The notes: a model not told the origin generated them from the letters alone. A stretch of DNA of 64,000 nt from UMGS363 sp051881815 (GCA_051881815.1 JBJEQP010000083.1:1-64000), one strand, 5' to 3'; positions 33,001 through 41,223 are shown, counted from the stretch's first letter. Numbers and translations: made by a program.

Positions 33001-33981
33001 CGTTGCCTTTATTACACCCTGACGGGTCGAAACGAACCATTTATTGCCCTGATAATCGGTTATTGCGTCAATAATGTTGCTGTTGAAATAGTCGAGCGTC
33101 ATCTGTATGACATTTCCGAATATGTCTATCTTTGCAATACCGTTGTCGGCGCAGACCCAGTATTCTCCGTTCCTATCGGAGCGTATATTTGTAATCGCAG
33201 TACAGGGTGAAACGTTCACATACATCTCCTGCCTTATCCTGCCGTCTGTGAGTTCACAGCTGTAGATCCGTGAGCGTTCCGTTCCTGCGAGAAAAGCGCC
33301 GTTTCCCGAGTAGTTTACGCAGTTGAAGCTGCTTCCGTCAAGAGCGGCGTTAGCACGATAGCATTTGCCGTCCTTGTATGCTGCAAGAATACCGCTGTTC
33401 GTGACAGCCATTATCGTTCCGTCCTCCGAAGCTGCGGCGGAGGTTATGTATGTGATATCGCTGTCGAATTTTACTGTAGAAACTCCGTATTCTTCAGAGA
33501 TAAAGTAAGAGGTCCCTGCCGTTCCGACGAAAATATTTCCGCTGTTGTCCTCGGCAAAGCAGCGTATCGACTTTTCCGAAAGACCTTTTTCACCGCCGTA
33601 CGAAACAAATTCGTGATCTGAAGTATAGCAGTAGACGGAGCTCTCATTCGTTCCTATCCACATATTGCCTTTTCTGTCAATATAGAGCGCACGAACGCTG
33701 ACTATCCCGTTTTCCGCACCGAAAAGCGAGAACCTCGTTCCGTCATAGCGGTAAAGTCCCATATACGTTCCGAGCCAGATATATCCGTCATCCGTTTGTA
33801 CGATCGCATTGACGCTGCTCGTTCCGAGATCTGTTTCGCTGTTGTAGAGCTTTACGTCAAAACCGTAAAAAGGATCGGACGAAGCCTCTGCTTTTATTGG
33901 AGCTTCTCCGAAAACGGCAAAGGTCAATATCGTCAGCATCACCGCCGCAAAGCGTTTGAGAAATCTATTCAGCTTTTTCAT
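30028..33981 (-). CDS. two-component propeller hybrid histidine kinase with receiver and HPt domains
   Basis: A giant sensor of 1317 residues. A signal peptide (about 1-35) leads to an extracytoplasmic double beta-propeller built of Reg_prop repeats (such as GYIWLGTYMGLYRYDG and GNMWIGTNESSVYCY) and a Y_Y_Y-type domain (about 690-765). One membrane helix follows (LILIAAACIAFITWIIT), then HisKA with SHEIRTPINTILGM, HATPase with DTGIGIKEEDKDKIF and GTGLGLSI, a receiver (VDDNSMNI, LLDQMMPD) and an HPt domain (HSLKS). This is a phosphorelay with no separate output gene. I prefer ATG 33981, with GAGGT upstream, over 34005. Confidence 0.9.
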   Translation of the reverse strand: MKKLNRFLKRFAAVMLTILTFAVFGEAPIKAEASSDPFYGFDVKLYNSETDLGTSSVNAIVQTDDGYIWLGTYMGLYRYDGTRFSLFGAENGIVSVRALYIDRKGNMWIGTNESSVYCYTSDHEFVSYGGEKGLSEKSIRCFAEDNSGNIFVGTAGTSYFISEEYGVSTVKFDSDITYITSAAASEDGTIMAVTNSGILAAYKDGKCYRANAALDGSSFNCVNYSGNGAFLAGTERSRIYSCELTDGRIRQEMYVNVSPCTAITNIRSDRNGEYWVCADNGIAKIDIFGNVIQMTLDYFNSNIIDAITDYQGNKWFVSTRQGVIKATDNPFCNLSSRYGFGDQVANAVCASEDGLYIGYDSGLQIISPDGLNCSNALTEELAGSRIRNIIEDSKGYIWISTYGPDGLVKYDPGDKTAKLFNEYSAGTNGSKFRFSIELSDGSIFAASSTGATYISDDKVVHTLSADYGLDNPQLLCAVEMQNGRVLAGSDGDGIYVLEGGRVYYHIGSEKISPVILRIVPYKDIYFIVTGTGLYTMDSSFNTQRITSFRYTNNFDICIDEERDTAWILGSSGLFSVNASELAEDNCAGYKLYNRKNGFGASITANSWNLRTEDDLLIFCSSSGVYTVSLRELYTGSTDFNIAVNQVKLNDKDIVYPVGEEGYTGKFVIPSYAKRLDFEPSVLNYTLSDPAVHIELEGFEAGSIDVLQSELTDISFTNIKHGTYKLLFRILDSDETVIKEAVYLVEKEAEFYETTIFEAYLILIAAACIAFITWIITKLGSLSVIRRQYDEISAAKEEADRANNAKSQFLANVSHEIRTPINTILGMNEMILREAESENILGYAADIKNSGKTLLSIVNDILDISKIESGKIRIICGEYDISKMLVDTVHMADIKCNEKGLRFRFDISPDIPRNLFGDELRLKQVITNIVTNAVKYTEHGHVSFKVYHEDISEDEINLVVSVEDTGIGIKEEDKDKIFNKFERLDEKRNKTVEGTGLGLSICRSLLELMGSELRFISTYGSGSVFGFSVRQKKTGSETIGSLMLADDNNGSYVPSFIAPDANILVVDDNSMNITVVTSLLKSTKIHIDTASGGLECLEMAAKRHYSLILLDQMMPDIDGTETFSRIKSEENLCKDTPIVAMTANAFSDSREAYIRQGYDGYISKPIDPENLEKTVLELLPQELVEPYVPDREEKTVLQIKDLPELYYINTDIGMKYSGGREDLYFNIVKAFSESAEENTENLEYAFKNDDLKSYALYVHSLKSTSLTIGAQEVSELAKKLETAAKNGESEVIKTEHGRLMELYHGLVEEVNSIIGLRS

Positions 33982-34552
33982 CTTCGACCTCATTTCCGTT
34001 TTCATCGGAAAGCTTTTTCCGTAACAGCTTAACTGCCAAATAAGCCAGAGCCATTGACAGCACCTTGTCGGGTATATCTATGAACATCTGCGAAAGCACA
34101 GCTTTAACTAACGTTCCGATTCGATACTGGGAAAGCATATCGAAAAGCGCCGCACCCCAGACGTTATTCGTCCTTCCGTCATAAAGGATCATGTTTACGG
34201 GAACTGCACAGGCTACCGTTACCACTCCCATAAGTATTCCCGTGCAGAGCGCACCGAACAGCGAGCTGCACAGTCCTTTCCGATACATAATTCCCACAGT
34301 TACGCCTATCATAATGTTTATAAGCGAAAAGATTATCGGAGCGCCGACAAAGCATAGCCTTGAGATCATATTCGACAGAAAACCGACCGCACCGCCTATT
34401 ATCGGACCGCATAAGCACGCCGAGATCATCGTCCCTACCGTATCGAGCCAGAACGGAACGGGACAAATAAGCGTAAAGATATGTCCGCCAACATTCAACA
34501 GGATGCACAGCACCGCCGTTGCAGCTATGCCAAAAAATCTTTTCTTTTTCAT
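33965..34552 (-). CDS. ECF transporter S-component-like membrane protein
   Basis: This 195-residue membrane protein has five to six hydrophobic helices, an early PFWLDTVGTMISACLCGPIIGG motif (split here as PFWLDTVGTMI and CLCGPIIGG) and a charged tail. The D-T-x-G-T pattern and size fit S components of energy-coupling factor transporters, including uncharacterised families in clostridia. It overlaps the start of the hybrid kinase by 17 bp, so the two are made together; the protein may deliver or help sense the kinase's ligand. The substrate cannot be told. Confidence 0.7.
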   Translation of the reverse strand: MKKKRFFGIAATAVLCILLNVGGHIFTLICPVPFWLDTVGTMISACLCGPIIGGAVGFLSNMISRLCFVGAPIIFSLINIMIGVTVGIMYRKGLCSSLFGALCTGILMGVVTVACAVPVNMILYDGRTNNVWGAALFDMLSQYRIGTLVKAVLSQMFIDIPDKVLSMALAYLAVKLLRKKLSDENGNEVEDEKAE

Positions 34553-34604
34553 CTGAACCTTCCCCTTTTTGACCTGCTGTCCGCAGCGAAATTGTACTTA
34601 TTAA

Positions 34605-34714
34605 GGAAACGCTGATTAATACGTTTCAGCCGTTTTTCAAAATGTCCTCAAAGGCGGAAACTCGTACATTTCTCAAAACGGCGAAACGAACGCTGCGCTT
34701 TAATCAGCGGTTCC
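34605..34714. repeat. repeat family A, copy 2 (110 bp)
   Basis: Ends GGAAACGCTGATTAA and TTAATCAGCGGTTCC are inverted repeats flanked by TTAA on both sides. It shares the block CAAAACGGCGAAACGAACGC with copy 1 at 10939-11013 but has a 35-bp longer centre. It fills most of the gap between the ECF-S-like gene and thiI. Confidence 0.75.
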
Positions 34715-34830
34715 TTAAATCCATAAAACTACTATACCACAATATTATATCATTCAAAGAGATTATTTTCAACAAATTTTGATATTTTCTTTAATTTTAT
34801 GCTAAAAAGCGTGATTTAACTACTCTGCTA

Positions 34831-34859
34831 TTGAAAACAGGCGTGTTTTATGATATACT
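34831..34859 (+). promoter_or_regulatory. thiI promoter
   Basis: TTGAAA (34831-34836), 17-bp spacer, TATACT (34854-34859). Confidence 0.7.
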
Positions 34860-34909
34860 ATATTAAGTTATGCTGTAATAGATCAGTTTTTTCGGAGGTC
34901 AAACAGAAA

Positions 34910-36094
34910 ATGAGTGAGATCATACTTATAAAAGAGGGCGAGATCGCTATCAAAGGGCTGAACAAGCGCAGCTTTGAGGATGCGATGGTCAAAAATATCC
35001 GCCGCAGGCTTTCAAGGCTCGGCAAATTTGAATACGAACGCTCACAGTCTACCGTTGTTATCCGTCCGCTCGATGAGGACGTTGATTTTGACGAGGTTGA
35101 GGACGCTGTATCAAAGGTTTTCGGCATCGCTGCATACTGCCGTGCGCTCGTTGCCGAAAAGGATTTTGAGGTTATTGCAGATTCGGCAATCGAATATAAC
35201 CGTGAGGTGCTTGAAACAGCACGTTCCTTTAAGGTCAACGCAAAAAGAGCCGACAAGCACTTCCCGATGCGTTCGCCCGAGATATGCGCAGAGCTTGGCG
35301 GAAGGATACTTGACGCTTTTCCGCATCTTGTAGTTGACGTCAATAACCCCGATGTTATCATCACCGTTGAAGTACGCCAGACCGAAGCCTATATCCATTC
35401 GGGCAACAAAAAGGGAGCAGGTGGTATCCCCGTCGGCACTTCGGGTCAAGCCATGGTTCTTCTTTCGGGCGGCATCGACAGCCCCGTTGCTGCTTATATG
35501 ATGGCAAAGCGAGGCATCAGGCTTTCCGCTATACACTACATTTCCCCTCCGTACACCTCCGACAGAGCAAGGCTCAAGGTCGAACGCCTTTGCCGGAAGC
35601 TCACTCCCTGGTGCGGAGATATTGCCTTCTACTGCGTTCCCTTCACGGAAATCCAGGAAAGGCTCCGTGACAACTGCCCCGAAGAGCTTTTCACGATAAT
35701 TATGCGCCGCCTTATGATGGAAATTGCGCAGCGTATATGTGAAGAAAAGCAGATACAGGCACTCATCACGGGTGAAAGCGTCGGTCAGGTCGCAAGCCAG
35801 ACCATCGGAGCTATCGTCTGCACGGACGCTGCCTGCAGAATGCCCGTCTTCCGCCCCGTTATCGGAATGGACAAGACCGAGATCATTGAGATCGCACGGA
35901 AGATAGACACTTTTGAAACATCTATCGAGCCTTACGAGGACTGCTGCACGGTATTCACACCGAAGCACCCCAAGACAAGACCTATCCTCGCCGATGTTGA
36001 GGCTGCACAGAACAGCTTTGATTTTGAACCGCTCATAAAATGGGCTGTCGAAAACACCGAGCTGAAGGTCTTCCGCTGCGGCGAAGATTATTGA
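34910..36094 (+). CDS. thiI: tRNA 4-thiouridine synthase
   Basis: This 394-residue enzyme adenylates U8 of tRNA and transfers sulfur to it; the family also serves thiamine synthesis. It has an N-terminal ferredoxin-like and THUMP region (about 1-165) and a PP-loop ATPase with VLLSGGIDSPVAAYMM near 182-197 and ITGESVGQVASQT. As in most Firmicutes, the C-terminal rhodanese domain is absent, so sulfur must come from a partner cysteine desulfurase not in this window. Start ATG 34910 follows GGAGGT; the frame upstream to 34850 is noncoding leader. Confidence 0.94.
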   Translation: MSEIILIKEGEIAIKGLNKRSFEDAMVKNIRRRLSRLGKFEYERSQSTVVIRPLDEDVDFDEVEDAVSKVFGIAAYCRALVAEKDFEVIADSAIEYNREVLETARSFKVNAKRADKHFPMRSPEICAELGGRILDAFPHLVVDVNNPDVIITVEVRQTEAYIHSGNKKGAGGIPVGTSGQAMVLLSGGIDSPVAAYMMAKRGIRLSAIHYISPPYTSDRARLKVERLCRKLTPWCGDIAFYCVPFTEIQERLRDNCPEELFTIIMRRLMMEIAQRICEEKQIQALITGESVGQVASQTIGAIVCTDAACRMPVFRPVIGMDKTEIIEIARKIDTFETSIEPYEDCCTVFTPKHPKTRPILADVEAAQNSFDFEPLIKWAVENTELKVFRCGEDY

Positions 36095-36126
36095 TAAGCT
36101 TATACAGCGCTTTTTTGAAAATATTC

Positions 36127-36155
36127 TTGATTTTTCGGAAATGATATGGTATAAT
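36127..36155 (+). promoter_or_regulatory. promoter of the gene at 36226
   Basis: TTGATT (36127-36132), 17-bp spacer, perfect TATAAT (36150-36155). Confidence 0.7.
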
Positions 36156-36225
36156 TAAGAATATATGTTGATAATAAAAATACGGCGGCGGAAACCAAGT
36201 TTTCCCGTCGGGATCGGAGATTATA

Positions 36226-37200
36226 ATGGCATTTCCCGTTTTTACACCGTCATATTTCAAAGAGCTTGTTGATGTAACAGGCCCGGAGGAAAAATACAAA
36301 AGTTTTTCCGACATCATCGTTTCCCCTGCAGCAGTTGAATATGTGCTTTATTTAAGCAATCCCGACGTTGTACGCAGAATGATGAAGGAATCCACACTTT
36401 CCTTCAAAATGGTACAGCTCACAGGCGAAAAGGAAGCTCCTTTCATCGAAAGCTCACAGGCTGCGATCAAGGCGCACCCCACCGCACAGTATTACTGGCC
36501 GCTCCGCTCACTTTTTATGGGCATTCTCCAGAACAAGGAGGTTCCGCTTGAAAGCCGCCTTCTCCTGCTCAACTACGGCGTTAAGACCGTTCAGGGAATG
36601 ATCGACCAGAACCAGCCAAATCTTATCCCCGGATTTATCGAACGCTTTGTAATGGACAAGGATTATGAAAAGACTCTCCGCTTCTTTGAAGGAATTGCTT
36701 TTACCCCTGCGTTCTCTCTTACAGACGGCATCTCGCTGCTCAAGGCAGTTAAAAAGTCTACACCCGCATTTAAGGAGGTCATGGCTGAGGTTTACAAGAA
36801 CCTCGGCGTTTCGGGTCCCGAAACACTTAACCTTGTTGACCTTAACAATTATGTAAAGATGCGTGAAAAGTACAGAGATGACTTCCTCGCAAATCACTCT
36901 GACTGGATGGAAAACATCCTTATCAACTATGTATGGACATATTCCATTCCTTATGCCTGCTCGGACAAGCTCGACATCTGGGACAACTATGTGTTCTTCT
37001 GCGCACTTTATAACGCTTACAAGGTACTTCTCACCTGCTATATGGACGGCAAGGGCGAAGAGGACTTCGTCAAGGCTGTTTCATCCTTCGATGATGCGCT
37101 CCGCCAGACAGGCGACGACCTTATCTGGAAGATGGTTCTCGCTATCAAAAACGCAGGCGAAGCTAACAACGGCGATATGGCTATCCTCGTTTTAAGCTAA
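36226..37200 (+). CDS. hypothetical cytoplasmic protein (324 aa)
   Basis: A soluble, largely helical protein with no signal peptide, membrane helix or cofactor motif. It is rich in aromatic residues; notable segments are PTAQYYWPLRSLFMGILQNKE, cut here at IL for length (PTAQYYWPLRSLFMGIL), and YVWTYSIPYACSDKLDIWDN. Codon use is like the housekeeping genes around it and it has its own promoter, so it is a real gene of unknown role, perhaps confined to related clostridia. It ends 7 bp before family B copy 2. Confidence 0.75.
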   Translation: MAFPVFTPSYFKELVDVTGPEEKYKSFSDIIVSPAAVEYVLYLSNPDVVRRMMKESTLSFKMVQLTGEKEAPFIESSQAAIKAHPTAQYYWPLRSLFMGILQNKEVPLESRLLLLNYGVKTVQGMIDQNQPNLIPGFIERFVMDKDYEKTLRFFEGIAFTPAFSLTDGISLLKAVKKSTPAFKEVMAEVYKNLGVSGPETLNLVDLNNYVKMREKYRDDFLANHSDWMENILINYVWTYSIPYACSDKLDIWDNYVFFCALYNAYKVLLTCYMDGKGEEDFVKAVSSFDDALRQTGDDLIWKMVLAIKNAGEANNGDMAILVLS

Positions 37201-37207
37201 AAATAAA

Positions 37208-37371
37208 GGGGTTCTCTAAAAACCGGGACACGAGCAAATTTTCGTCCATGACTTTGTTTAGCTGCAAGGCATCAAACCGCAGTAATACTTGATGTATTAC
37301 AAGGTTTGATAACGCAGCAGATGAACAAAGTCATAGAAAATTTGCCGTGAAGGAGGTTTTTAGAGGTTCCC
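37208..37371 (+). repeat. repeat family B, copy 2 (164 bp)
   Basis: Same ends and orientation as copy 1, flanked by TAAA duplications (37204-37207, 37372-37375). Its outer arms differ from copies 1 and 3 (ATGACTTTGTT with AACAAAGTCAT; AATTTTC with GAAAATT) but pair with each other. It lies between the gene at 36226 and the metG leader. Confidence 0.9.
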
Positions 37372-37391
37372 TAAATATATTGTCAATGACG

Positions 37392-37441
37392 ACAAAGCGC
37401 AGTGCATCAGCTTTTGTGCGCTGTGCTTTGTTTATTCTTTC
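37392..37441 (+). terminator. terminator-like hairpin just before metG
   Basis: A 14-bp stem (37392-37405 with 37418-37431, two G-T pairs) is followed by TTATTCTTTC. It ends 16 bases before the metG start codon, covering the approach to the ribosome site. It may end transcripts from 36226 or act as an attenuator for metG. Confidence 0.7.
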
Positions 37442-37456
37442 TATGGAGGTTTTGTT

Positions 37457-39484
37457 ATGGGAAACAACGCTAATCCCGAATATAACAAGAAAAAGATTTC
37501 AAGAGATAACCGCCCCGAATTCCCGAAAAGAGCAGTCATAACAGGCGGTATGCCCTACGGCAACAAACAGCTTCACTTCGGTCATGTCGGCGGCGTGTTT
37601 GTCTTTGCCGATGTGTACGCAAGATTTCTCCGTGACAGAATAGGCAAGGACAACGTTATCTTTGTCAGCGGCACCGACTGCTACGGTTCACCTATCGCCG
37701 AAAGCTACCGCAAGCTTGTCGAGGAGCAGGGCTACAAGGGAACTATCCGTGATTTTGTTCAGGCAAACCACGACGATCAGAAGGCTACGCTTGAAGCTTA
37801 TGAGATAAGCACGAATCTTTTCGGCGCTTCGGGTCTTGGCAGAACAGCCGAGATACACAATATGGTTTCCGATAAGCTTATCAGAAGGCTTTACGAGAAC
37901 GGCTGCCTTAAAAAGATCGCTACCGCACAGTTCTACGATGAAAAGGTTGGAACCTTCCTCAACGGTCGACAGGTCATCGGAAAATGCCCCGTTCAGGGCT
38001 GCCAGTCGGAAAAGGGTTATGCCGACGAATGCGACCTCGGTCATCAGTATATGCCGGTAAACCTCATCGACCCACGCTCAACACTTACAGGACTCCGCCC
38101 TGTATTCCGAGATGTCACAAACTGGTATTTCAAGCTTACAGAATACTATTCTCTCCTCAAAGATTATATGGAGATACTCAATAAAAAGGACAATGTCCGT
38201 TCGGTCGTAAAGAAAACTATCGGAGAGTTCCTTGAACCGCCCGTTATCTATGTTATGAACGACTATATGGACACCTATCTCTCCGTAAAGGATCAGATGG
38301 CTGAACACGAGCTTATCGAAGAACCGAAGAAGACTTCGTTCACTATCAAGTTCAACGAGCTTACCGACCGTGATAAGGCTTGCGAGATACTTACCGAAAA
38401 GGGCGTCCGTTTCAGAACGGGCAAGACGCTCGTTCCGTTCAGACTTACGGGAAATATCGAATGGGGCGTTCCTGCTCCCGTACTTGAGGGCGAAGATCCG
38501 CTCACGATCTGGGTTTGGCCCGAATCGCTCTGGGCACCTATCTCGTTCACCGTTGCTTACCTCGAATCCATCGGCGAAGATACTTCAAAATGGCGTGATT
38601 ACTGGTGCTCAAAGGACGCAGGTATCTATCAGTTCATCGGTCAGGACAATATCTACTTCTACGGCGTTGCACAGACAGCATTGTTCTGCGCACTCCAGAG
38701 CGGAGAGATCACAGCCGAAACTCCCGACGGCGAGCTTCAGAACTCCACGCTTGTCGCAAACCACCATATCCTCTTCCTCGATAAAAAGGCTTCAAGCAGC
38801 GGTTCTGTCAAGCCTCCTATGGCAAAGGATCTGCTCAATTATTATACAGCCGAACAGCTTCGTATGCACTTCCTGTCACTCGGACTCGGTATGCGTTCCG
38901 TAAGCTTCCAGCCGAAGCCGCTCAATCCTGCCGCAAAGCCCGAGGACAGCGATCCCGTAACAAAGGAAGGCTTCCTCCTCTCCAACGTATTCAACAGAAT
39001 AATCAGAACCTGCTTCTATGAAACACAGAAGTATTTTGACGGAAATATGCCGATCGGAAAGGTTTCGGACGAAATACTTGCAGATAGCGAAAAGGCAATT
39101 CTCGAATACGAGCGTTTTATGTACAAGTTTGAATTCCACCAGGTAACATACGTCCTCGACTCTTATATCAGAAAAGCAAGCAAGTATATGGCAAAGAATA
39201 AGAACGAAACCGACAAGAGCGACGACAACGAAAAGCGCAAGCAGTGGCTCATTGATGTTTTCCACACCATAAAAACAGCAATGATACTTCTCCACCCGAT
39301 CGCACCGAGCGGCACAGAGGGAGTGAGAAATTACCTGCAGATAGATGAAAGCGTATGGAGCTGGGACAACATCTTTGATACATTTGAAGCACTTCTCCCG
39401 AACGAAACAGAGCATAAGCTCAAATTCCTCGAACCGAGAACAGACTTCTTCACACGTCACGAAAGCCAGTATGATAATGCGTAA
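37457..39484 (+). CDS. metG: methionine--tRNA ligase
   Basis: This 675-residue class I synthetase charges tRNA-Met. The HIGH-type motif is in YGNKQLHFGHVGG. The zinc-binding connective peptide has KCPVQGCQSEKGYADECDLG. The KMSKS position reads DKKASSSGS, a variant I associate with this clostridial MetRS type. An anticodon-binding helical domain completes it, with no C-terminal EMAP domain. GGAGG precedes the ATG. The last residues (DNA, stop) are written by a short interspersed repeat. No T-box or SAM riboswitch is seen upstream. Confidence 0.95.
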   Translation: MGNNANPEYNKKKISRDNRPEFPKRAVITGGMPYGNKQLHFGHVGGVFVFADVYARFLRDRIGKDNVIFVSGTDCYGSPIAESYRKLVEEQGYKGTIRDFVQANHDDQKATLEAYEISTNLFGASGLGRTAEIHNMVSDKLIRRLYENGCLKKIATAQFYDEKVGTFLNGRQVIGKCPVQGCQSEKGYADECDLGHQYMPVNLIDPRSTLTGLRPVFRDVTNWYFKLTEYYSLLKDYMEILNKKDNVRSVVKKTIGEFLEPPVIYVMNDYMDTYLSVKDQMAEHELIEEPKKTSFTIKFNELTDRDKACEILTEKGVRFRTGKTLVPFRLTGNIEWGVPAPVLEGEDPLTIWVWPESLWAPISFTVAYLESIGEDTSKWRDYWCSKDAGIYQFIGQDNIYFYGVAQTALFCALQSGEITAETPDGELQNSTLVANHHILFLDKKASSSGSVKPPMAKDLLNYYTAEQLRMHFLSLGLGMRSVSFQPKPLNPAAKPEDSDPVTKEGFLLSNVFNRIIRTCFYETQKYFDGNMPIGKVSDEILADSEKAILEYERFMYKFEFHQVTYVLDSYIRKASKYMAKNKNETDKSDDNEKRKQWLIDVFHTIKTAMILLHPIAPSGTEGVRNYLQIDESVWSWDNIFDTFEALLPNETEHKLKFLEPRTDFFTRHESQYDNA

Positions 39485-39508
39485 TTCGTAATGCGTAATG
39501 CGTAATTA
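39477..39508. repeat. short GCGTAATTCGTAATGCGTAAT repeat at the metG end
   Basis: Alternating GCGTAATTCGTAATGCG/TAATGCGTAATT unit as at 16617 and 18935. The metG stop codon (39482-39484) lies within it. Confidence 0.7.
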
Positions 39509-39546
39509 GTGCATAGCTAAAATTCGCAGAAAAACCGCAAAGCGGA

Positions 39547-39641
39547 CTAAAGTTTACGTCCACGCTTTTCAAAGGGTGGCAGGGGTCAAGGGGACAGCGT
39601 CCCTTGTCGCTTCCGCAGAAGCGAAACACTCTAAACTTTAG
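39547..39641. repeat. 95-bp palindromic intergenic element
   Basis: Outer arms CTAAAGTTTA/TAAACTTTAG enclose GGGACAGCGTCCC and CTTCCGCAGAAG hairpins. No reading frame. It looks like another palindromic intergenic repeat, but no second copy is in this window. Confidence 0.5.
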
Positions 39642-39877
39642 CGAAATATTTGCAACAATAGCAAAAATCTATTAAATCAAAAGCGCAATTCACAATAAAA
39701 TGGTAAAACGAATATGAGAAATCAAGCCGTTAAAACCATATAATGTGAATTGCGCTTATTCTTTCTCTACGGAACAGCTAACTTCTGCAAACAAATATAC
39801 GAACGAAGAGAGTATATTTGTTTGCGGACAAAGTATGAAAAGCAGTCCAAAATATCTGCAGAAACAACGTATCTGAC

Positions 39878-39898
39878 GGGCGGATATGGAATCCGCCC
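39878..39898. repeat. short palindrome GGGCGGAT/ATCCGCCC
   Basis: 8-bp perfect stem with a 5-base loop in gene-free DNA (39485-40114). The other contents of this gap are listed separately; 39642-39877 shows no clear structure or gene. Confidence 0.5.
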
Positions 39899-39920
39899 CT
39901 ACACATTTTGCTGTTTTTTA

Positions 39921-40078
39921 TACTAATCCTCATTTGTTCGGTAGATAAAGTTGGCAGATAGAATTGCACCAATCAAGGAAAGCGACCGCAGGCGTGCTGT
40001 CGCACGGCAAGGGAACTTGACGACGAGTGGTGCAATTATAGCTGCCCAATTTATCTGCCGGTTAAATGAGGATTAGTA
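39921..40078 (+). repeat. repeat family C, copy 2 (158 bp)
   Basis: Ends TACTAATCCTCATTT and AAATGAGGATTAGTA, flanked by TTA on both sides. Inner arms AATTGCACCA/TGGTGCAATT and GGCAG/CTGCC. Core: TCAAGGAAAGCGACCGCA, hairpin CGTGC-TGTC-GCACG, CAAGGG, GACG. A GATTAGTATTA remnant just right of it (near 40098) may be an older end. Confidence 0.85.
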
Positions 40079-40114
40079 TTAGTCTTACGGTTGATTAAAG
40101 ATTAGTATTACGCA

Positions 40115-40603
40115 TTAATTAATAAACTTTTTCGGTCGGAACGGTGTTTCTATCGTTCTTTTTACCTTGAACCAGAAGCTTGTTTCAAATTCTATCGGCC
40201 GGACGAATATCGACTTTATCCCCGACAGATTCGCCCCAAGTATATCGGTGAAGATCTGGTCGCCTATTGCACAGGTTTCCTTCCTTTTCACGCCCATTCG
40301 CTTCATGGCTTCCCTCATCCCCTTCGGCAGCGGCTTTGCTCCTTCGGGGACATAATCAAGTCCCAGTCTTTCCGCAAACGGCGCTACTCTCGGCGGATGA
40401 TTGTTTGAAACGATGATAAGCTTTATTCCGCTGCTTTTTACAGCGTTCAACCACTCGTCTATACCGTCTATCGGTGTGGGATTATTATGCGTTGTAAGAG
40501 TATTATCGACATCGAGAATGACCGCTTTTACTCCCATTTCCGTGAGCGTCTGCGGCGTTATGCTCAATATACTTTTATATGCTCTGGTCGGTCTGAACAG
40601 CAT
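40115..40603 (-). CDS. yqeG: YqeG-family HAD phosphatase
   Basis: This 162-residue HAD superfamily (class IIIA) phosphatase has catalytic motif I LDVDNTLTTHN near 30-40, motif II IIVSNNH and motif III/IV AIGDQIFTDILGAN. YqeG proteins are widespread in Firmicutes and act on phosphorylated metabolites such as phosphatidylglycerophosphate-like substrates; the exact substrate here is not known. It overlaps the membrane gene upstream by 29 bp in another frame, so the two are co-translated. Confidence 0.88.
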   Translation of the reverse strand: MLFRPTRAYKSILSITPQTLTEMGVKAVILDVDNTLTTHNNPTPIDGIDEWLNAVKSSGIKLIIVSNNHPPRVAPFAERLGLDYVPEGAKPLPKGMREAMKRMGVKRKETCAIGDQIFTDILGANLSGIKSIFVRPIEFETSFWFKVKRTIETPFRPKKFIN

Positions 40604-41144
40604 TTCTTCCTCCGTTCTTTACATATTCATCTTTATACTTGCTGCTGACAACTCTTAAAACGATCGCAACTATGATGTCGATGCAATAGATGAACGAGCC
40701 TATTGACGCAAGGACAGCCACCCCTTTTCCGATCACACCGCCCTTGCAGCACTTCACTGAACAGCCTATTGCGTGTATTCCCGTTAATGCAATTGTAAAA
40801 AGGTCGATCAAAACGGCAAATGCCACTATTCCGATGCCCCACACGCTCATAACCGTTCCTGCAAGCCCCAAAAGGAAATGGAACAGATATGCCGGTATCT
40901 GAACAGCTTTCACAACGAGATTGAGCGTTGCTGCTTTGCAGGGTGACAGTTTGCTTTTGGCGGCATATATTGAACCGAATATCGTACTGACAAGCGTAAG
41001 AGCCATATACACAATGACAATTATCGGGAAATACTCCCCTATCCCGGATTCGATAAAATTCGGAACAGCAGATATCAGCAAAATACAAATAATGTACGCA
41101 TAAGGAAATATTAGCAACGGCAACAGTCTTAAAAAGCTTTTCAT
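40575..41144 (-). CDS. hypothetical membrane protein
   Basis: This 189-residue protein has five hydrophobic helices (near 5-27, 38-60, 73-95, 100-125 and 140-165) and a polar C-terminal tail. A CSVKCCKGG cluster lies between helices 4 and 5. No catalytic motif is seen. It starts behind AGGAGG and overlaps yqeG. Its conserved position next to yqeG and rpsU cannot be judged here. Function unknown. Confidence 0.7.
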   Translation of the reverse strand: MKSFLRLLPLLIFPYAYIICILLISAVPNFIESGIGEYFPIIVIVYMALTLVSTIFGSIYAAKSKLSPCKAATLNLVVKAVQIPAYLFHFLLGLAGTVMSVWGIGIVAFAVLIDLFTIALTGIHAIGCSVKCCKGGVIGKGVAVLASIGSFIYCIDIIVAIVLRVVSSKYKDEYVKNGGRNAVQTDQSI

Positions 41145-41223
41145 GATATCCTCCTATAAAATAAGAACGGCGACAGTAATAAACCTGCCGCCGTTCTTGA
41201 CTAAAGCGATATCAATATTAAAA

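Noticed and set aside
37372..37456. T-box or SAM riboswitch for metG
   Set aside because: No AGGGTGGNACCGCG T-box sequence, specifier loop or S-box core is seen; only a hairpin and a repeat.
39485..40114. Coding genes in the metG-yqeG gap
   Set aside because: Only short frames without ribosome sites; the DNA is explained by palindromic and family C repeats.
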